This document shows, piece after piece, positions 37,221-46,946 of a DNA stretch of 64,000 nt. How positions within the stretch are numbered: position 1 is the stretch's first letter; the number at the start of each line of letters is the position of its first letter. The notes beneath the pieces were generated by a model. It did no database searches and was not told the DNA's origin. It saw only the letters and a program-made list of their open reading frames with translations. The DNA is from an uncultured Flavobacteriales bacterium (GTDB taxonomy: Bacteria; Bacteroidota; Bacteroidia; Flavobacteriales_D; Crocinitomicaceae). Location: NCBI GenBank assembly GCA_913056215.1, contig CAJXMN010000006.1:1-64000 (forward strand). The letters run 5' to 3'. A program made the position numbers and the translations under genes.

Positions 37221-40022
37221 TTATCGTTTTAATTCTTCGGCTAAAAATTTTGCCGTAAATGATGATTTCTTCTTTTTTGATAATGCCTCGGGTGTTCCTT
37301 CGGCTATTATTTCACCTCCTTTACTTCCGCCTTCAGGGCCGATATCAATAATATAATCCGCGAATTTAACAATATCTAAATTGTGTTCAATTACCAATAC
37401 AGTATTCCCCTCTTCAACAAGCTTATCCAACACATCCAGCAACATTCGAATATCTTCAAAATGAAGACCAGTAGAAGGTTCATCCAATATATAAATCGTT
37501 TTACCTGTACTGCGTTTAGCAAGCTCAGAAGCCAGTTTTATACGCTGCGCTTCCCCTCCGGACAAAGTTGTTGAAGGTTGTCCGAGTTTGACGTATCCGA
37601 GCCCAACAGATTTCAATGTCGAGACGACGCGATAAATTTTTGGAATAGGCTCAAAAAATGATTCAGCATCGTCAATGGTCATATCCAACACATCAAAAAT
37701 AGATTTACCTTTGTATCGAACTTCTAGTGTTTCTCGATTATAACGCTTCCCCTTACATGTTTCGCATTCCACATACACATCGGGTAAAAAGTTCATCTCA
37801 ATTTGTTTAAGTCCTCCCCCTTTGCAAGTTTCGCAGCGACCACCTTTCACATTGAATGAAAAACGACCGGGCTTATATCCGCGAATTTGAGCTTCTGGCA
37901 AACTAGCAAACAAACTGCGGATTTCATCAAACACCTTTGTATACGTTGCTGGATTCGAACGTGGAGTCCTGCCAATAGGGCTTTGATTGATTTCAATCAC
38001 TTTATCCAGCGCCTCTAACCCTTCTATTTCTTTATAGGGAAGCGGCTTCTTTACCCCCTTGTAGAAATGAGCATTTAAAATAGGATATAGTGTTTGATTG
38101 ATTAATGTTGATTTTCCACTTCCTGAAACACCCGTAATACATGTAAAAGTTCCTAAAGGGATCTTCATTTTGACATTTTTGAGATTATGTCCTGAAGCTC
38201 CTTTAAGCACTAGTTTATTTTCATTTCCCTTTCGACGTTTTTTCGAAACTGGAATAACGCGTTCATTTTTAAGATATTGAGCTGTTAAAGAATTGGTTTT
38301 AAGTGTGTTTTCATAATTAGTCGCACTAAGAATGACACCGCCATGCACTCCTGCTCCGGGTCCAATATCCACAATAAAATCGGCTGACTCAATCATTTCT
38401 CGGTCGTGCTCTACAACTATGACAGAGTTTCCCGCATCGCGCAACTGTTTCAGCGAATCAATCAAACGGGTGTTGTCTCGTTGATGGAGCCCTATACTCG
38501 GTTCATCAAGAACATACAAAACATTCATCAACTCAGAACCAATTTGCGTGGCCAGTCGAATTCGCTGCCCTTCTCCACCGGAAAGTGTCCTTGCCGAGCG
38601 ATTTAAAGTCAAATAATCCAATCCAACGTCAAGAATAAAGGAAAGTCGGTCATTGATCTCTTTCAGAATTTCTTTTCCAATTTTCAATTCGTTTTTTGAC
38701 AGTTTACGAGGCAAGGTTTTAAAAAAATCAGCTAATTCTGCAATATCCAGCTGCACCAGCTCGCCAATATGTCGCCCCTCGATCTTGAAATAGTGTGCCG
38801 ATTTATTCAAACGCGAACCTTCACATTCCGGACATATTTTTTTATTCATGAACGACTGTGCCCAACGTGTTACTTTTTTTGAATGCTTTTCTTCAAAGTG
38901 ACGCGTCATAAAATCCACGACCCCCTCAAAGGCAGAAACATTTTTCCCCAATCTATTTCTCGTCGCCTCACGACCGTACAGAATCGTCGTCATGACATCA
39001 TTCGGAATTTCCGATAATGGCGTATTTATACTATACCCTTCCGCCTCTAGCAAATCGCCAAGCTTATCAAATATCCAGGTGCGTTTATATTTCCCTAAGG
39101 GGGTCAAACCTCCTTTTTTTATCGAAAGCTTTGGATCGGGAATTATTTTTTTCATATCGATAACAGATACTTCACCAAGTCCGCTACAATTTGAACATGC
39201 TCCGTAGGGAGAATTAAATGAGAACAGATTTGGTTCGGGCTCTGGATAACTAATTCCTGAAGTTGGACACATGAGCGAACGGCTGTAAAAACGAACTTCA
39301 TCAGTCCCATATTTGTGGAGCATCATCGATTTATCTCCATGCTGCATTGTAGCTTCCACAGCACTCTTTAGGCGCTGACGGTCCGATTTATCGACTATTA
39401 CACGGTCCACTACCATTTCAATATCATGGATTTTATAGCGATCCAGTTTCATGCCGCTTTTGATATCCTGAATATCTCCATCGACACGTACTTTTGTAAA
39501 TCCCTTTTTCCTTATTTTTTCAAAGAGCTCGCGATAATGTCCTTTCCTCCCCTTGATTAAGGGAGCCAGAAAAACAACCTTTTCTCCACTGAATTCTTTT
39601 AGGATGAGGTCAACAATTTGATCATCAGAATATTTGACCATTTTCTCACCTGATACGTAAGAATAAGCTGTCCCCAGTCGAGCAAACAACAACCGCATAA
39701 AGTCGTATACCTCCGTGATTGTTCCTACCGTCGAGCGCGGATTTTTAGAAACAGTTTTTTGTTCTATTGAGATCACGGGAGAAAGACCTTCAATTTTGTC
39801 AACTTTAGGGCGGTCCATCCCTGACAGGAATTGGCGCGCATAAGAGGAAAAAGTCTCAATGTACCGTCGCTGACCTTCTGCAAAAATAGTATCAAACGCT
39901 AAAGAGGATTTACCACTACCACTTAAACCTGTAAATACCACCAGCTGATTTCTGGGTATCGTAATATCAACATTCTTTAGGTTGTGCTCTTCAGCTCCGT
40001 AAATTTCAATGCTTTCGCTCAT
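37221..40022 (-). CDS. uvrA: Excinuclease ABC subunit A
   Basis: 933 residues. It has two ABC ATPase modules (Walker A GLSGSGKSS near residue 33 and GVSGSGKST near 630; signature LSGGEGQRIRLA and LSGGEAQRIKLA) and zinc-finger cysteine pairs (CSNCSGLGE, CPECEGSRL, CETCKGGG, CETCKGKR). UvrA scans DNA for bulky lesions and loads UvrB. The ATG overlaps the TGA of the upstream transglycosylase gene by 4 nt. uvrC is also in this window at 54.9 kb but not uvrB. Confidence 0.97.
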   Translation of the reverse strand: MSESIEIYGAEEHNLKNVDITIPRNQLVVFTGLSGSGKSSLAFDTIFAEGQRRYIETFSSYARQFLSGMDRPKVDKIEGLSPVISIEQKTVSKNPRSTVGTITEVYDFMRLLFARLGTAYSYVSGEKMVKYSDDQIVDLILKEFSGEKVVFLAPLIKGRKGHYRELFEKIRKKGFTKVRVDGDIQDIKSGMKLDRYKIHDIEMVVDRVIVDKSDRQRLKSAVEATMQHGDKSMMLHKYGTDEVRFYSRSLMCPTSGISYPEPEPNLFSFNSPYGACSNCSGLGEVSVIDMKKIIPDPKLSIKKGGLTPLGKYKRTWIFDKLGDLLEAEGYSINTPLSEIPNDVMTTILYGREATRNRLGKNVSAFEGVVDFMTRHFEEKHSKKVTRWAQSFMNKKICPECEGSRLNKSAHYFKIEGRHIGELVQLDIAELADFFKTLPRKLSKNELKIGKEILKEINDRLSFILDVGLDYLTLNRSARTLSGGEGQRIRLATQIGSELMNVLYVLDEPSIGLHQRDNTRLIDSLKQLRDAGNSVIVVEHDREMIESADFIVDIGPGAGVHGGVILSATNYENTLKTNSLTAQYLKNERVIPVSKKRRKGNENKLVLKGASGHNLKNVKMKIPLGTFTCITGVSGSGKSTLINQTLYPILNAHFYKGVKKPLPYKEIEGLEALDKVIEINQSPIGRTPRSNPATYTKVFDEIRSLFASLPEAQIRGYKPGRFSFNVKGGRCETCKGGGLKQIEMNFLPDVYVECETCKGKRYNRETLEVRYKGKSIFDVLDMTIDDAESFFEPIPKIYRVVSTLKSVGLGYVKLGQPSTTLSGGEAQRIKLASELAKRSTGKTIYILDEPSTGLHFEDIRMLLDVLDKLVEEGNTVLVIEHNLDIVKFADYIIDIGPEGGSKGGEIIAEGTPEALSKKKKSSFTAKFLAEELKR

Positions 40023-40960
40023 AAATTCTTCTTGATCGTATCATTCATAACCGCTGAAGTTATAGAGTTGTTCGTTTCATCAGGTAAACTTAATATCATC
40101 GTGTCAGCACGAGGCACTTTCAAATAAGATTGTCGAATCCATGGATTAAGTTGTCGCGTTGTTTTGTATAGCTCTCCTCTCTCCAAAGACCATTCTACGA
40201 GGTCATCTATGTCTTCGGTAACTTGAACTTTTCGCACTTTCCGTTCAGGATACATTTGCGTTTGAGTAAGATGAAAACCAAACTCCTCAGGGTTTTTCAT
40301 AATTAGTTTAACGGCCAATATGCGAAATACGTAACGGTGTGTTTCTGCATTTAGCTGTAAATCTGTATAATCATCCACCTGTTGATGTTCTAAGGCGTCT
40401 TCTATTCCCCGAACACCTCTATTATATGCCGCAGCGGCCAGCAACCAAGAACCCAGTTCTTCATAAGCATTCCGCAAATATTGACACGCTGCCCGAGTAC
40501 TCTTTTCTACATGAAGCCGCTCATCAATCTCACCATTGACAATTAAACCATATTGCCGAGCTGTTTGTGGCATTAATTGCCAAAATCCACGTGCTCCTGC
40601 AGGACTTCTTACCTGCATTAGTCCACTTTCGACAATACTGATATAAATCAAATCCTGAGGAACATCATAATTTTTAAAAATTTCTTTCATCTTGGGAAAC
40701 CATCGATGGGCTCGCTTCATAAAAAGGATTGTGTTGGAATGCCAAAAGTTATTTACAATCAATTCTCGATCAAATCGCTCTATTTGATCTCTCGTATCAA
40801 GTGCTATCGTTTCTCCCGCAAACTGAATACTATTCGGAACCTCTGGAATATTAAACTGACGAAGAGAGGTAACTTCTTGGTTGGTTGTTGACGATTGTTC
40901 TTCTTGTTGAACGCACGTTACAAAAATTGTACACAGAAATAAAAGTATAATTAGCTTCAT
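40019..40960 (-). CDS. Lytic murein transglycosylase, lipoprotein (MltD/Slt-like)
   Basis: 313 residues. A short signal with a lipobox-like FVTC (Cys16) predicts a lipoprotein. The SLT goose-lysozyme-like domain is clear: the catalytic Glu in SIVESGL, SPAGARGFWQLMPQTARQYGL, and AAAYNRG. It cleaves peptidoglycan glycan chains with formation of anhydromuramic ends in the periplasm. It lacks LysM repeats. It is translationally coupled to uvrA (ATGA), an unexpected functional pairing. A TATTTTTG box at 40982-40989 lies upstream but without a good -33 element. Confidence 0.9.
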   Translation of the reverse strand: MKLIILLFLCTIFVTCVQQEEQSSTTNQEVTSLRQFNIPEVPNSIQFAGETIALDTRDQIERFDRELIVNNFWHSNTILFMKRAHRWFPKMKEIFKNYDVPQDLIYISIVESGLMQVRSPAGARGFWQLMPQTARQYGLIVNGEIDERLHVEKSTRAACQYLRNAYEELGSWLLAAAAYNRGVRGIEDALEHQQVDDYTDLQLNAETHRYVFRILAVKLIMKNPEEFGFHLTQTQMYPERKVRKVQVTEDIDDLVEWSLERGELYKTTRQLNPWIRQSYLKVPRADTMILSLPDETNNSITSAVMNDTIKKNL

Positions 40961-41022
40961 TCAACGCATTTTTAGGGGTCACAAAAATAGTGATTTATCT
41001 CGTAGTAAAAAGTAGATTCAAT

Positions 41023-42093
41023 TCAGCCTCGCGGTTTATACTTCATTGTATTCCAATAAAGCGAGAGAAATACAAGCAAGAAAAAAACGAGTCCCAACCA
41101 AGTGATACTTACCTCACCCATTAGAATCCATCGTCCGAGAAGAATAGTCAAAAGAAGAGATGCAGCACTGATCATCAAGAAAACCAACCAAACCCGTAAA
41201 TCTGAAAAGCCTCTGTACACCAAATGGTGAGTAGTATGATCTTTCCCTCCAACCATAGGGGAAACGCCTCTTTTTAACCGATTGATCACCACAGTTAGTG
41301 TATCTGCCGCTGCGGGAGCAAAGGCAACCAAAGCCAACAACAGACCGCTCCAAGAAGACACCTCTACTTCCGCTGGTACGTTCCACAAGCCCTGAATAGC
41401 AAAAAAGCCTACATACAACCCAATAAACTGGCTTCCCGTATCACCCATAAACATTCGAGAGGGGTTCACGTTATAAAACAGAAAACCAACGATTGCACCA
41501 ATTTCAGCGACTAAGATAATAACCCAAAAACTAAACTGATAATTCGCGACCATTAAGATCATGAACATACAGGCCAACAAAATAAATAATGCTACTGTTG
41601 CCGTAATTCCATCCATATTATCAAGCATATTGAGACTATTCATCACAATAACGATCCAAACTACTGTGATGATTAGGTCAACAGTCTCATGATGGAATAA
41701 CTGGATCACACTTCCAGATCCCGCTACGATAATCCCACATAAGAGTTGACCACTCAACTTGAGCAATGGCTTCGTATTATAAGCATCATCGGCCAATCCA
41801 ATCCCAAAAGCTACAGCTGAGGCCAACATCAAACCAATAAACTGTGTATTGTTAAAGATAGAATCCCCCTGGTGATAGGACGCATAAAAAACTGTGGTGA
41901 TCATAAACGTGATGTACATACTTATTCCTCCAAGTGAGGGTTTCGACTCGTTGCTCCAGCGTACCACAACATCATTTTTATTGCGTATACCTAGATTTCG
42001 AGAGAATTTAAGCAGCAACCGATTGATTAGCCAGGATATCAATACAGCGCCGGAAAAAAAAGCAGCAATTTCTAAAAAGTAGTTTTCTAACAC
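41023..42093 (-). CDS. Undecaprenyl-phosphate sugar-1-phosphate transferase (WecA/TagO/MraY family)
   Basis: 356 residues with about ten membrane segments. Catalytic motifs are DDAYNTKPLLKLSGQ, NMLDNMDGI and FMGDTGSQFIG, as in polyprenyl-phosphate GlcNAc-1-phosphate transferases. GGKDHTTHHLVYRGFS is the usual cytoplasmic carbohydrate-recognition loop. It would start lipid-linked repeat-unit assembly for the polysaccharide made by this operon. Last gene of the six-gene cluster, 10 bp after rfbC. Confidence 0.92.
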   Translation of the reverse strand: MLENYFLEIAAFFSGAVLISWLINRLLLKFSRNLGIRNKNDVVVRWSNESKPSLGGISMYITFMITTVFYASYHQGDSIFNNTQFIGLMLASAVAFGIGLADDAYNTKPLLKLSGQLLCGIIVAGSGSVIQLFHHETVDLIITVVWIVIVMNSLNMLDNMDGITATVALFILLACMFMILMVANYQFSFWVIILVAEIGAIVGFLFYNVNPSRMFMGDTGSQFIGLYVGFFAIQGLWNVPAEVEVSSWSGLLLALVAFAPAAADTLTVVINRLKRGVSPMVGGKDHTTHHLVYRGFSDLRVWLVFLMISAASLLLTILLGRWILMGEVSITWLGLVFFLLVFLSLYWNTMKYKPRG

Positions 42094-42103
42094 GTATCCC
42101 TAA

Positions 42104-42649
42104 TTAAAATGGGGAATCAAAGTTACAAAAATTACTATAAACCTTATCTTTATCAGCTATTAAAGGATTGTTAACTCCCCAATTCACTTTTAATTCGGGG
42201 TCATCCCACAAGAGTCCGCCTTCACTATCTGGTGCATAAAAGTTCGTACACTTATAACTAAAGATGGTGTTATCCTCAAGGGTAAGGAATCCATGTGCAA
42301 AGCCCTCAGGTACATACAGTTGCTTTTTATTTTCTGCACTTAAATGAACAGCGACATGTTGACCGTATGTCTGTGACTCCTTTCTTATATCTACCGCTAC
42401 ATCAAGTACAGATCCCTGAACAACTCTCACCAATTTTGCCTGCGCGAATGGCGGCTTCTGGAAGTGTAACCCCCGGAGAACACCTCGATGAGACTTGGAC
42501 TCATTATCCTGCACGAATTGAGGCACCCTTCCTAAATTTTCATCCCATTTTCTGGCATTAAATGATTCAAAAAAATACCCGCGTTCATCTCCGAATACTT
42601 GTGGCTCAATCACCACGACTCCATCAATAGCTGTTTGTTCTACCTTCAC
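42104..42649 (-). CDS. rfbC: dTDP-4-dehydrorhamnose 3,5-epimerase
   Basis: 181 residues, usual length. The cupin fold shows GVLRGLHFQKPP with the catalytic His, KLVRVVQGSVLDVAVDIRKES, and PEGFAHGFLTLED. It epimerises the 4-keto sugar on the way to dTDP-L-rhamnose. No rfbA or rfbB homologue is in the cluster; an RmlD-like reductase is at 17.3-18.2 kb. It lies 5 bp after the Wzc-like gene. Confidence 0.95.
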   Translation of the reverse strand: MKVEQTAIDGVVVIEPQVFGDERGYFFESFNARKWDENLGRVPQFVQDNESKSHRGVLRGLHFQKPPFAQAKLVRVVQGSVLDVAVDIRKESQTYGQHVAVHLSAENKKQLYVPEGFAHGFLTLEDNTIFSYKCTNFYAPDSEGGLLWDDPELKVNWGVNNPLIADKDKVYSNFCNFDSPF

Positions 42650-42654
42650 CTGAA

Positions 42655-44997
42655 TTACCTTTTAAGTTTGAACCAACTTTTTTTCTCCTCGTCTGAATAA
42701 TAACCGCCATACCCATACCCGTAAGCGGTCTTAGACTGTGATTCTGCATTGAGTACAACATTCAAATGTTCAATTTCTTTTGGGTCTGCTATGTCCACCA
42801 CATTTTTAACAAAATTCCGCTTTGAGTAATTCGCTTTAAATACGTAAATGGGTATGTCTACCTTAGAAAGTACATTAATTCCATCGGAAACTAATCCAAC
42901 GGGTGGATTATCAATAATAACCATGTCAAAACTTTCTTTTAACTTTTGCAAGACCTCATCAAAATAATCACTTAAAATCAATTCTGAAGGGTTCGGTGGA
43001 ATAGGTCCTGCAGAAACATAAGACAAGTTTCTAATTGGAGTATCACAAATCACATCTCCAATCGCAGCATGGCCCGCCAGAACATTACTCATCCCAACGG
43101 AGTTATCACCATTAAAGCCATGATGAACCTTCGGTTTTCTCAAATCGAGATCCAGGATAACTACAGATTTACCGCTCATCGCAATAATACCTCCTAAATT
43201 AAGTGTAATAAACGTTTTTCCTTCGCCTGAAATTGAAGACGTGACAGCTATTGTACGCGCTCGTTTATCAACGAAAGACAAATTTGTTCGAATGGTCCTG
43301 AATGACTCGCTCACTCTCGATTTTGGAGCGTCAGAAACCAAGAGTTGAGAATGCTCCATTTTCTGTCGAACTTTGGGAACTGATCCTAGCACACCGATAT
43401 TGGAAGGCAAAATCTTACGCAATTCATTAACTTCATTTATTTCGTCGAACGTCAGATACTTTATAAGTAGTAGTCCAAAACTTAAGCTGAGACCTAAAAA
43501 AGTAGCGATACCATAAATCACCTTGCCATTTGGGGCAATGGGTGAAACAGGTTTTGAAGGTGGATTTAAAATCTTATTCTGAGGGGTATAACCTGCATTC
43601 GATATAGAGTAAAGCACTTTCTTTTCTGTAAGCAGCGTGTAATATTTTTCATTCAGATTCTGTATATTTTTTAATCGCGATAATTCCATCTGTTTTTCAG
43701 GTAGATCGTAATATTGATTTTCTAGTCGGTGGATTTCTTTTTGAATAACAGCTAACTTATTCTCAAGTCGTCCATTAATTGTTTTGATTATTTTGTTGAT
43801 ATAATCGACCCGATTATCGATCCTTGCATTCAATTTTTCAATCACTTGATGGTTATTGGTCACTTGATAACTTAAATCCTCTTTACGTTCAATAAGTTCT
43901 TGCAGCGTAGTAACCTGTTCGTCTAAACTGGATTCAAATGACTTTCCCAACAATTGCGGTATCAATTGATAGATCTCTAAGCTGTTGGCGTCGCTGGACA
44001 ATTCAGTTTTGAGCATTTTAAGTGTACGCAACTCACTTTTAACCTCATATTCATCCGACAGAAACTGATCTAACTTGTCTTCTACAGATTCACTATAACT
44101 ATCTGCATTGGGAAGACTTTCCCGTCTTTGAAAAGCCATTATACTGTCTTTGGACTCGCTTAGTTCTCGTTGCAACGAATCCAGTTGCACAGATATGAAA
44201 GAAAGCACATTTTCAGCACTTTCCTTCTTAAAATCCTCGTCGTACTCAAAAAAGTTGGCTCCCACTGATTGAACGACATCATGCGCAAAGCGAGAGCTGT
44301 GACTTTCGAACCTGATTTCAATCGTTTTAGCACTTGGGTCGATCGGGGTTACTTTCAACTTGCTGATATACCGTGCCACTAAAATGTCAAGATTATTAAA
44401 CTCAAAATAAAGTTGATTGGTTGAATTATCCTTGACAAAATCGTCCCAATTAGCTACCTGCGGTGTAATTTCAAAATAGGGTGTTTCAAGGCGTTCGTTC
44501 GGTTTACACAGCCAACGCTTTTTACCTTGCCGATCAAGACTAATACTAATCTGTTCATCCTCAACCGATACAAACAAAGGTTGATTGCAAAGAGCTGAGT
44601 CCTTAAGGACATGTGGAACGATGGTGAAATTGCTGTATTCATATCTTTTTTCGGTGAGTACATCTCCTTCGGCATAATAACTGATATCGAGGTGCAAATC
44701 TCGTATTGCTCGGCGGAACAATAATTCAGATCGAAGCAATTCTATTTCTTTAGATATGGAAGACTCCTCATCGAGTTTTTTAAAGTCTAAAACGTCAGCC
44801 CCTTGGTTTTCAGAACTTATCTGAATCAACATGTGTGATTCATAAACTGGTTTTGTATATCTCAAATAGAAAAAAGCTCCGGCGACGCAAAGTCCCAGCA
44901 AGATGAAAATCCAATACCAATTGCGACGCAAAACAATGCGTATCACATCAAAATCGATATTAAAAATTCCCGCTATTTTATCCTGTTCATTTTGCAT
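42655..44997 (-). CDS. Polysaccharide co-polymerase with C-terminal tyrosine autokinase (Wzc-like)
   Basis: 780 residues. The N-terminal Wzz domain is flanked by membrane helices (WYWIFILLGLCVAGAFFYLRY, about 28-48; and VIYGIATFLGLSLSFGLLLIKYL, about 494-516) with a long periplasmic coiled coil between. The cytoplasmic BY-kinase domain has Walker A SSISGEGKTFITLN, Walker A' VVILDLDLRKPK and Walker B MVIIDNPP. The tail ends in a tyrosine cluster (YGYGYGGYYSDEEKK), the autophosphorylation site. It controls chain length and export with the Wza-like partner encoded 7 bp upstream. Confidence 0.94.
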   Translation of the reverse strand: MQNEQDKIAGIFNIDFDVIRIVLRRNWYWIFILLGLCVAGAFFYLRYTKPVYESHMLIQISSENQGADVLDFKKLDEESSISKEIELLRSELLFRRAIRDLHLDISYYAEGDVLTEKRYEYSNFTIVPHVLKDSALCNQPLFVSVEDEQISISLDRQGKKRWLCKPNERLETPYFEITPQVANWDDFVKDNSTNQLYFEFNNLDILVARYISKLKVTPIDPSAKTIEIRFESHSSRFAHDVVQSVGANFFEYDEDFKKESAENVLSFISVQLDSLQRELSESKDSIMAFQRRESLPNADSYSESVEDKLDQFLSDEYEVKSELRTLKMLKTELSSDANSLEIYQLIPQLLGKSFESSLDEQVTTLQELIERKEDLSYQVTNNHQVIEKLNARIDNRVDYINKIIKTINGRLENKLAVIQKEIHRLENQYYDLPEKQMELSRLKNIQNLNEKYYTLLTEKKVLYSISNAGYTPQNKILNPPSKPVSPIAPNGKVIYGIATFLGLSLSFGLLLIKYLTFDEINEVNELRKILPSNIGVLGSVPKVRQKMEHSQLLVSDAPKSRVSESFRTIRTNLSFVDKRARTIAVTSSISGEGKTFITLNLGGIIAMSGKSVVILDLDLRKPKVHHGFNGDNSVGMSNVLAGHAAIGDVICDTPIRNLSYVSAGPIPPNPSELILSDYFDEVLQKLKESFDMVIIDNPPVGLVSDGINVLSKVDIPIYVFKANYSKRNFVKNVVDIADPKEIEHLNVVLNAESQSKTAYGYGYGGYYSDEEKKSWFKLKR

Positions 44998-45004
44998 TAC
45001 ACTA

Positions 45005-45781
45005 TTACAATGAAATAATCACTGAAATGACGACAATTGCCGAAGAAATCAATGAAATTATTGGAGCTGTTTCTTTCAAGAGCTCGCGCGATAATTGTTT
45101 TGTTGGCTCCACATATATAAAATCATTTGACTGTACAATCATGTCGGCGTATTTTAACCCGTCCATCGTACTCAAATCAATGAGATAAACTCTTCGTTCA
45201 CCGTCTATTTTACGCATCACCTTTATCACTTTGGCTTTCCCTCGTTCCGTTATTCCTCCGGCCAATGCAATAGCCTCCATCAATGTTGTATTATTATTGG
45301 TGATAGGAATCACTTTTGCATCTCCGCCCGAACCAGGAAAAACAATCACCCTTCTATTCGTCACTTCTACCAGAACAAAAGGATTGCGGTACTGCTGTCC
45401 ATAAAGTTCCGCTAGTTTTTCCTGACATTCAACGATACTTAAACCTTCAACTTGTACTGTTCCTAGAATCGGAAGTTCTACCATTCCGTCAGTGCGAACC
45501 AGGTACTCAATCTCTCCACCTACCCCAATGCGACTAGCTGTCTCACCGTCTTCAGAAATACCTGACATCACTTCAACTATGCGCTTCCCCTCTTCCGCAT
45601 ACATCGTGAACCGAATTTTATCATCTGGAGAGATCCTATAAGCATCTGATGGTGACAAAGGAATATCTTCTCTAATCACCTCATCCTCATCTTGAAACAT
45701 GATATGACTGTTCACTCCGCAACCGCTGAGCAAAACAACACCAACAAAAGCTAATATAAATTTGTAAAACGTACTATTCAT
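45005..45781 (-). CDS. Polysaccharide export outer-membrane lipoprotein (Wza-like)
   Basis: 258 residues. A signal peptide with lipobox LSGC (Cys21) is followed by a Poly_export domain (SDAYRISPDDKIRF...VRTDGMVELPILGTVQVEGLSI) and a SLBB-like domain (VIPITNNNTTLMEAIALAGGI). A C-terminal hydrophobic helix (TAPIISLISSAIVVISVIISL) suggests a membrane-spanning end. It should form the outer-membrane exit channel. Its start overlaps the glycosyltransferase stop by 8 nt. Confidence 0.92.
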   Translation of the reverse strand: MNSTFYKFILAFVGVVLLSGCGVNSHIMFQDEDEVIREDIPLSPSDAYRISPDDKIRFTMYAEEGKRIVEVMSGISEDGETASRIGVGGEIEYLVRTDGMVELPILGTVQVEGLSIVECQEKLAELYGQQYRNPFVLVEVTNRRVIVFPGSGGDAKVIPITNNNTTLMEAIALAGGITERGKAKVIKVMRKIDGERRVYLIDLSTMDGLKYADMIVQSNDFIYVEPTKQLSRELLKETAPIISLISSAIVVISVIISL

Positions 45782-46946
45782 TTTTTATCAACGTTTTATA
45801 ATATCGATCCATATCAGCAACTAATCGCTGATAACTAAATTGTTGACGAACAAACTGCTGCCCAAAAGTACCATACTTTTCCCGCAATTCCCTGTTTTCA
45901 ACAAGTAAACGGAGTTTTTCGACATAAGTTTCAATATTCCCCCTTTTTATAACAAATCCAGATTTACCATCGACAACAATATCACGTACACCCCCCACAT
46001 CTGTTGAAACTACTGGCAATCCTGAAGCCTGAGCTTCAATGAGACTAACGGGCGTACCTTCATTTTTTGATGTCAAACACATGATATCCATGCCGGCGTT
46101 AAACGTTGCAATATCAAGAATCCATGAAGTCATCGTTATTTTTATCGTTCCAGAAGTAATTTGCATCAATCTTTTTTCAATCGCAGCACGTTCCGAACCA
46201 TCCCCAACAATGAATACGTGCAGAGGATTGTTTATTTTTCCTGCCAGCCGTTCAATAACCTCCAAAAAATAGGCGTGGTCCTTTATTGGTGCTAAACGTC
46301 CAACAATAGCCAATGCAACTTCGTTTTTTGCTATGTCATATTTGGCTCTGACAGTCGCTCTACTAAGCCTCCGGGCATCAATGAATTGCTCTAATTGAAA
46401 ACCCAACGGGATTACTTGAATTTTCTTAGGAGGTGCAATTTTATGCACCTCCCCTAGTTCAATTTTTTGTTGTTTGCTAATGGCAATAATACCTGAAGAC
46501 TTTTTCGCAATGTAACGTTCAATATTTTTAAAGAATTCAGTTTTGAATTTCCCAAAATATGAATGGAAAACATGTCCATGAAAGGTATGAACGATAACAG
46601 GAATATTCAGTTTCTGTGCTGCCAAACGACCTAACAAACCTGCTTTTGAAGCATGTGTATGAACAATATCGGGATTATACTCCCTAATTATTTGTTTAAT
46701 TCTAAAGTACGCCTTCCCGTCCTTCAAAGGATGAATGGAACGCGATAGTTCAGGGATAATAATCGGCTCGATACCATGCTCCTTCAAAATGTGCAACGAG
46801 TCTTTCTCTCCATCATCAGGAACACCGCCAATCAATATAGTCTCATAATTTTTGGGGAGATAATGCGTTAAATAAGTTGCGTTAAAAGTTGGACCGCCAA
46901 TATTAAAGCGATTAATAATCCGGACTATTTTAATTTTTCGCTCCAT
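45774..46946 (-). CDS. GT4-family glycosyltransferase
   Basis: 390 residues, two Rossmann-like halves (GT-B). RIINRFNIGGPTFNATYL at the N-terminus, the EPDIVHTHASKAGLLGRLAA-type acceptor segment (NPDIVHTHASKAGLLGR), and the C-terminal donor signature NEGTPVSLIEAQASGLPVV (EX7E) are clear. It adds a sugar to the lipid-linked repeat unit at the inner face of the inner membrane. Donor and acceptor are unknown. Start overlaps the asnB stop by 22 nt. Confidence 0.9.
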   Translation of the reverse strand: MERKIKIVRIINRFNIGGPTFNATYLTHYLPKNYETILIGGVPDDGEKDSLHILKEHGIEPIIIPELSRSIHPLKDGKAYFRIKQIIREYNPDIVHTHASKAGLLGRLAAQKLNIPVIVHTFHGHVFHSYFGKFKTEFFKNIERYIAKKSSGIIAISKQQKIELGEVHKIAPPKKIQVIPLGFQLEQFIDARRLSRATVRAKYDIAKNEVALAIVGRLAPIKDHAYFLEVIERLAGKINNPLHVFIVGDGSERAAIEKRLMQITSGTIKITMTSWILDIATFNAGMDIMCLTSKNEGTPVSLIEAQASGLPVVSTDVGGVRDIVVDGKSGFVIKRGNIETYVEKLRLLVENRELREKYGTFGQQFVRQQFSYQRLVADMDRYYKTLIKNE

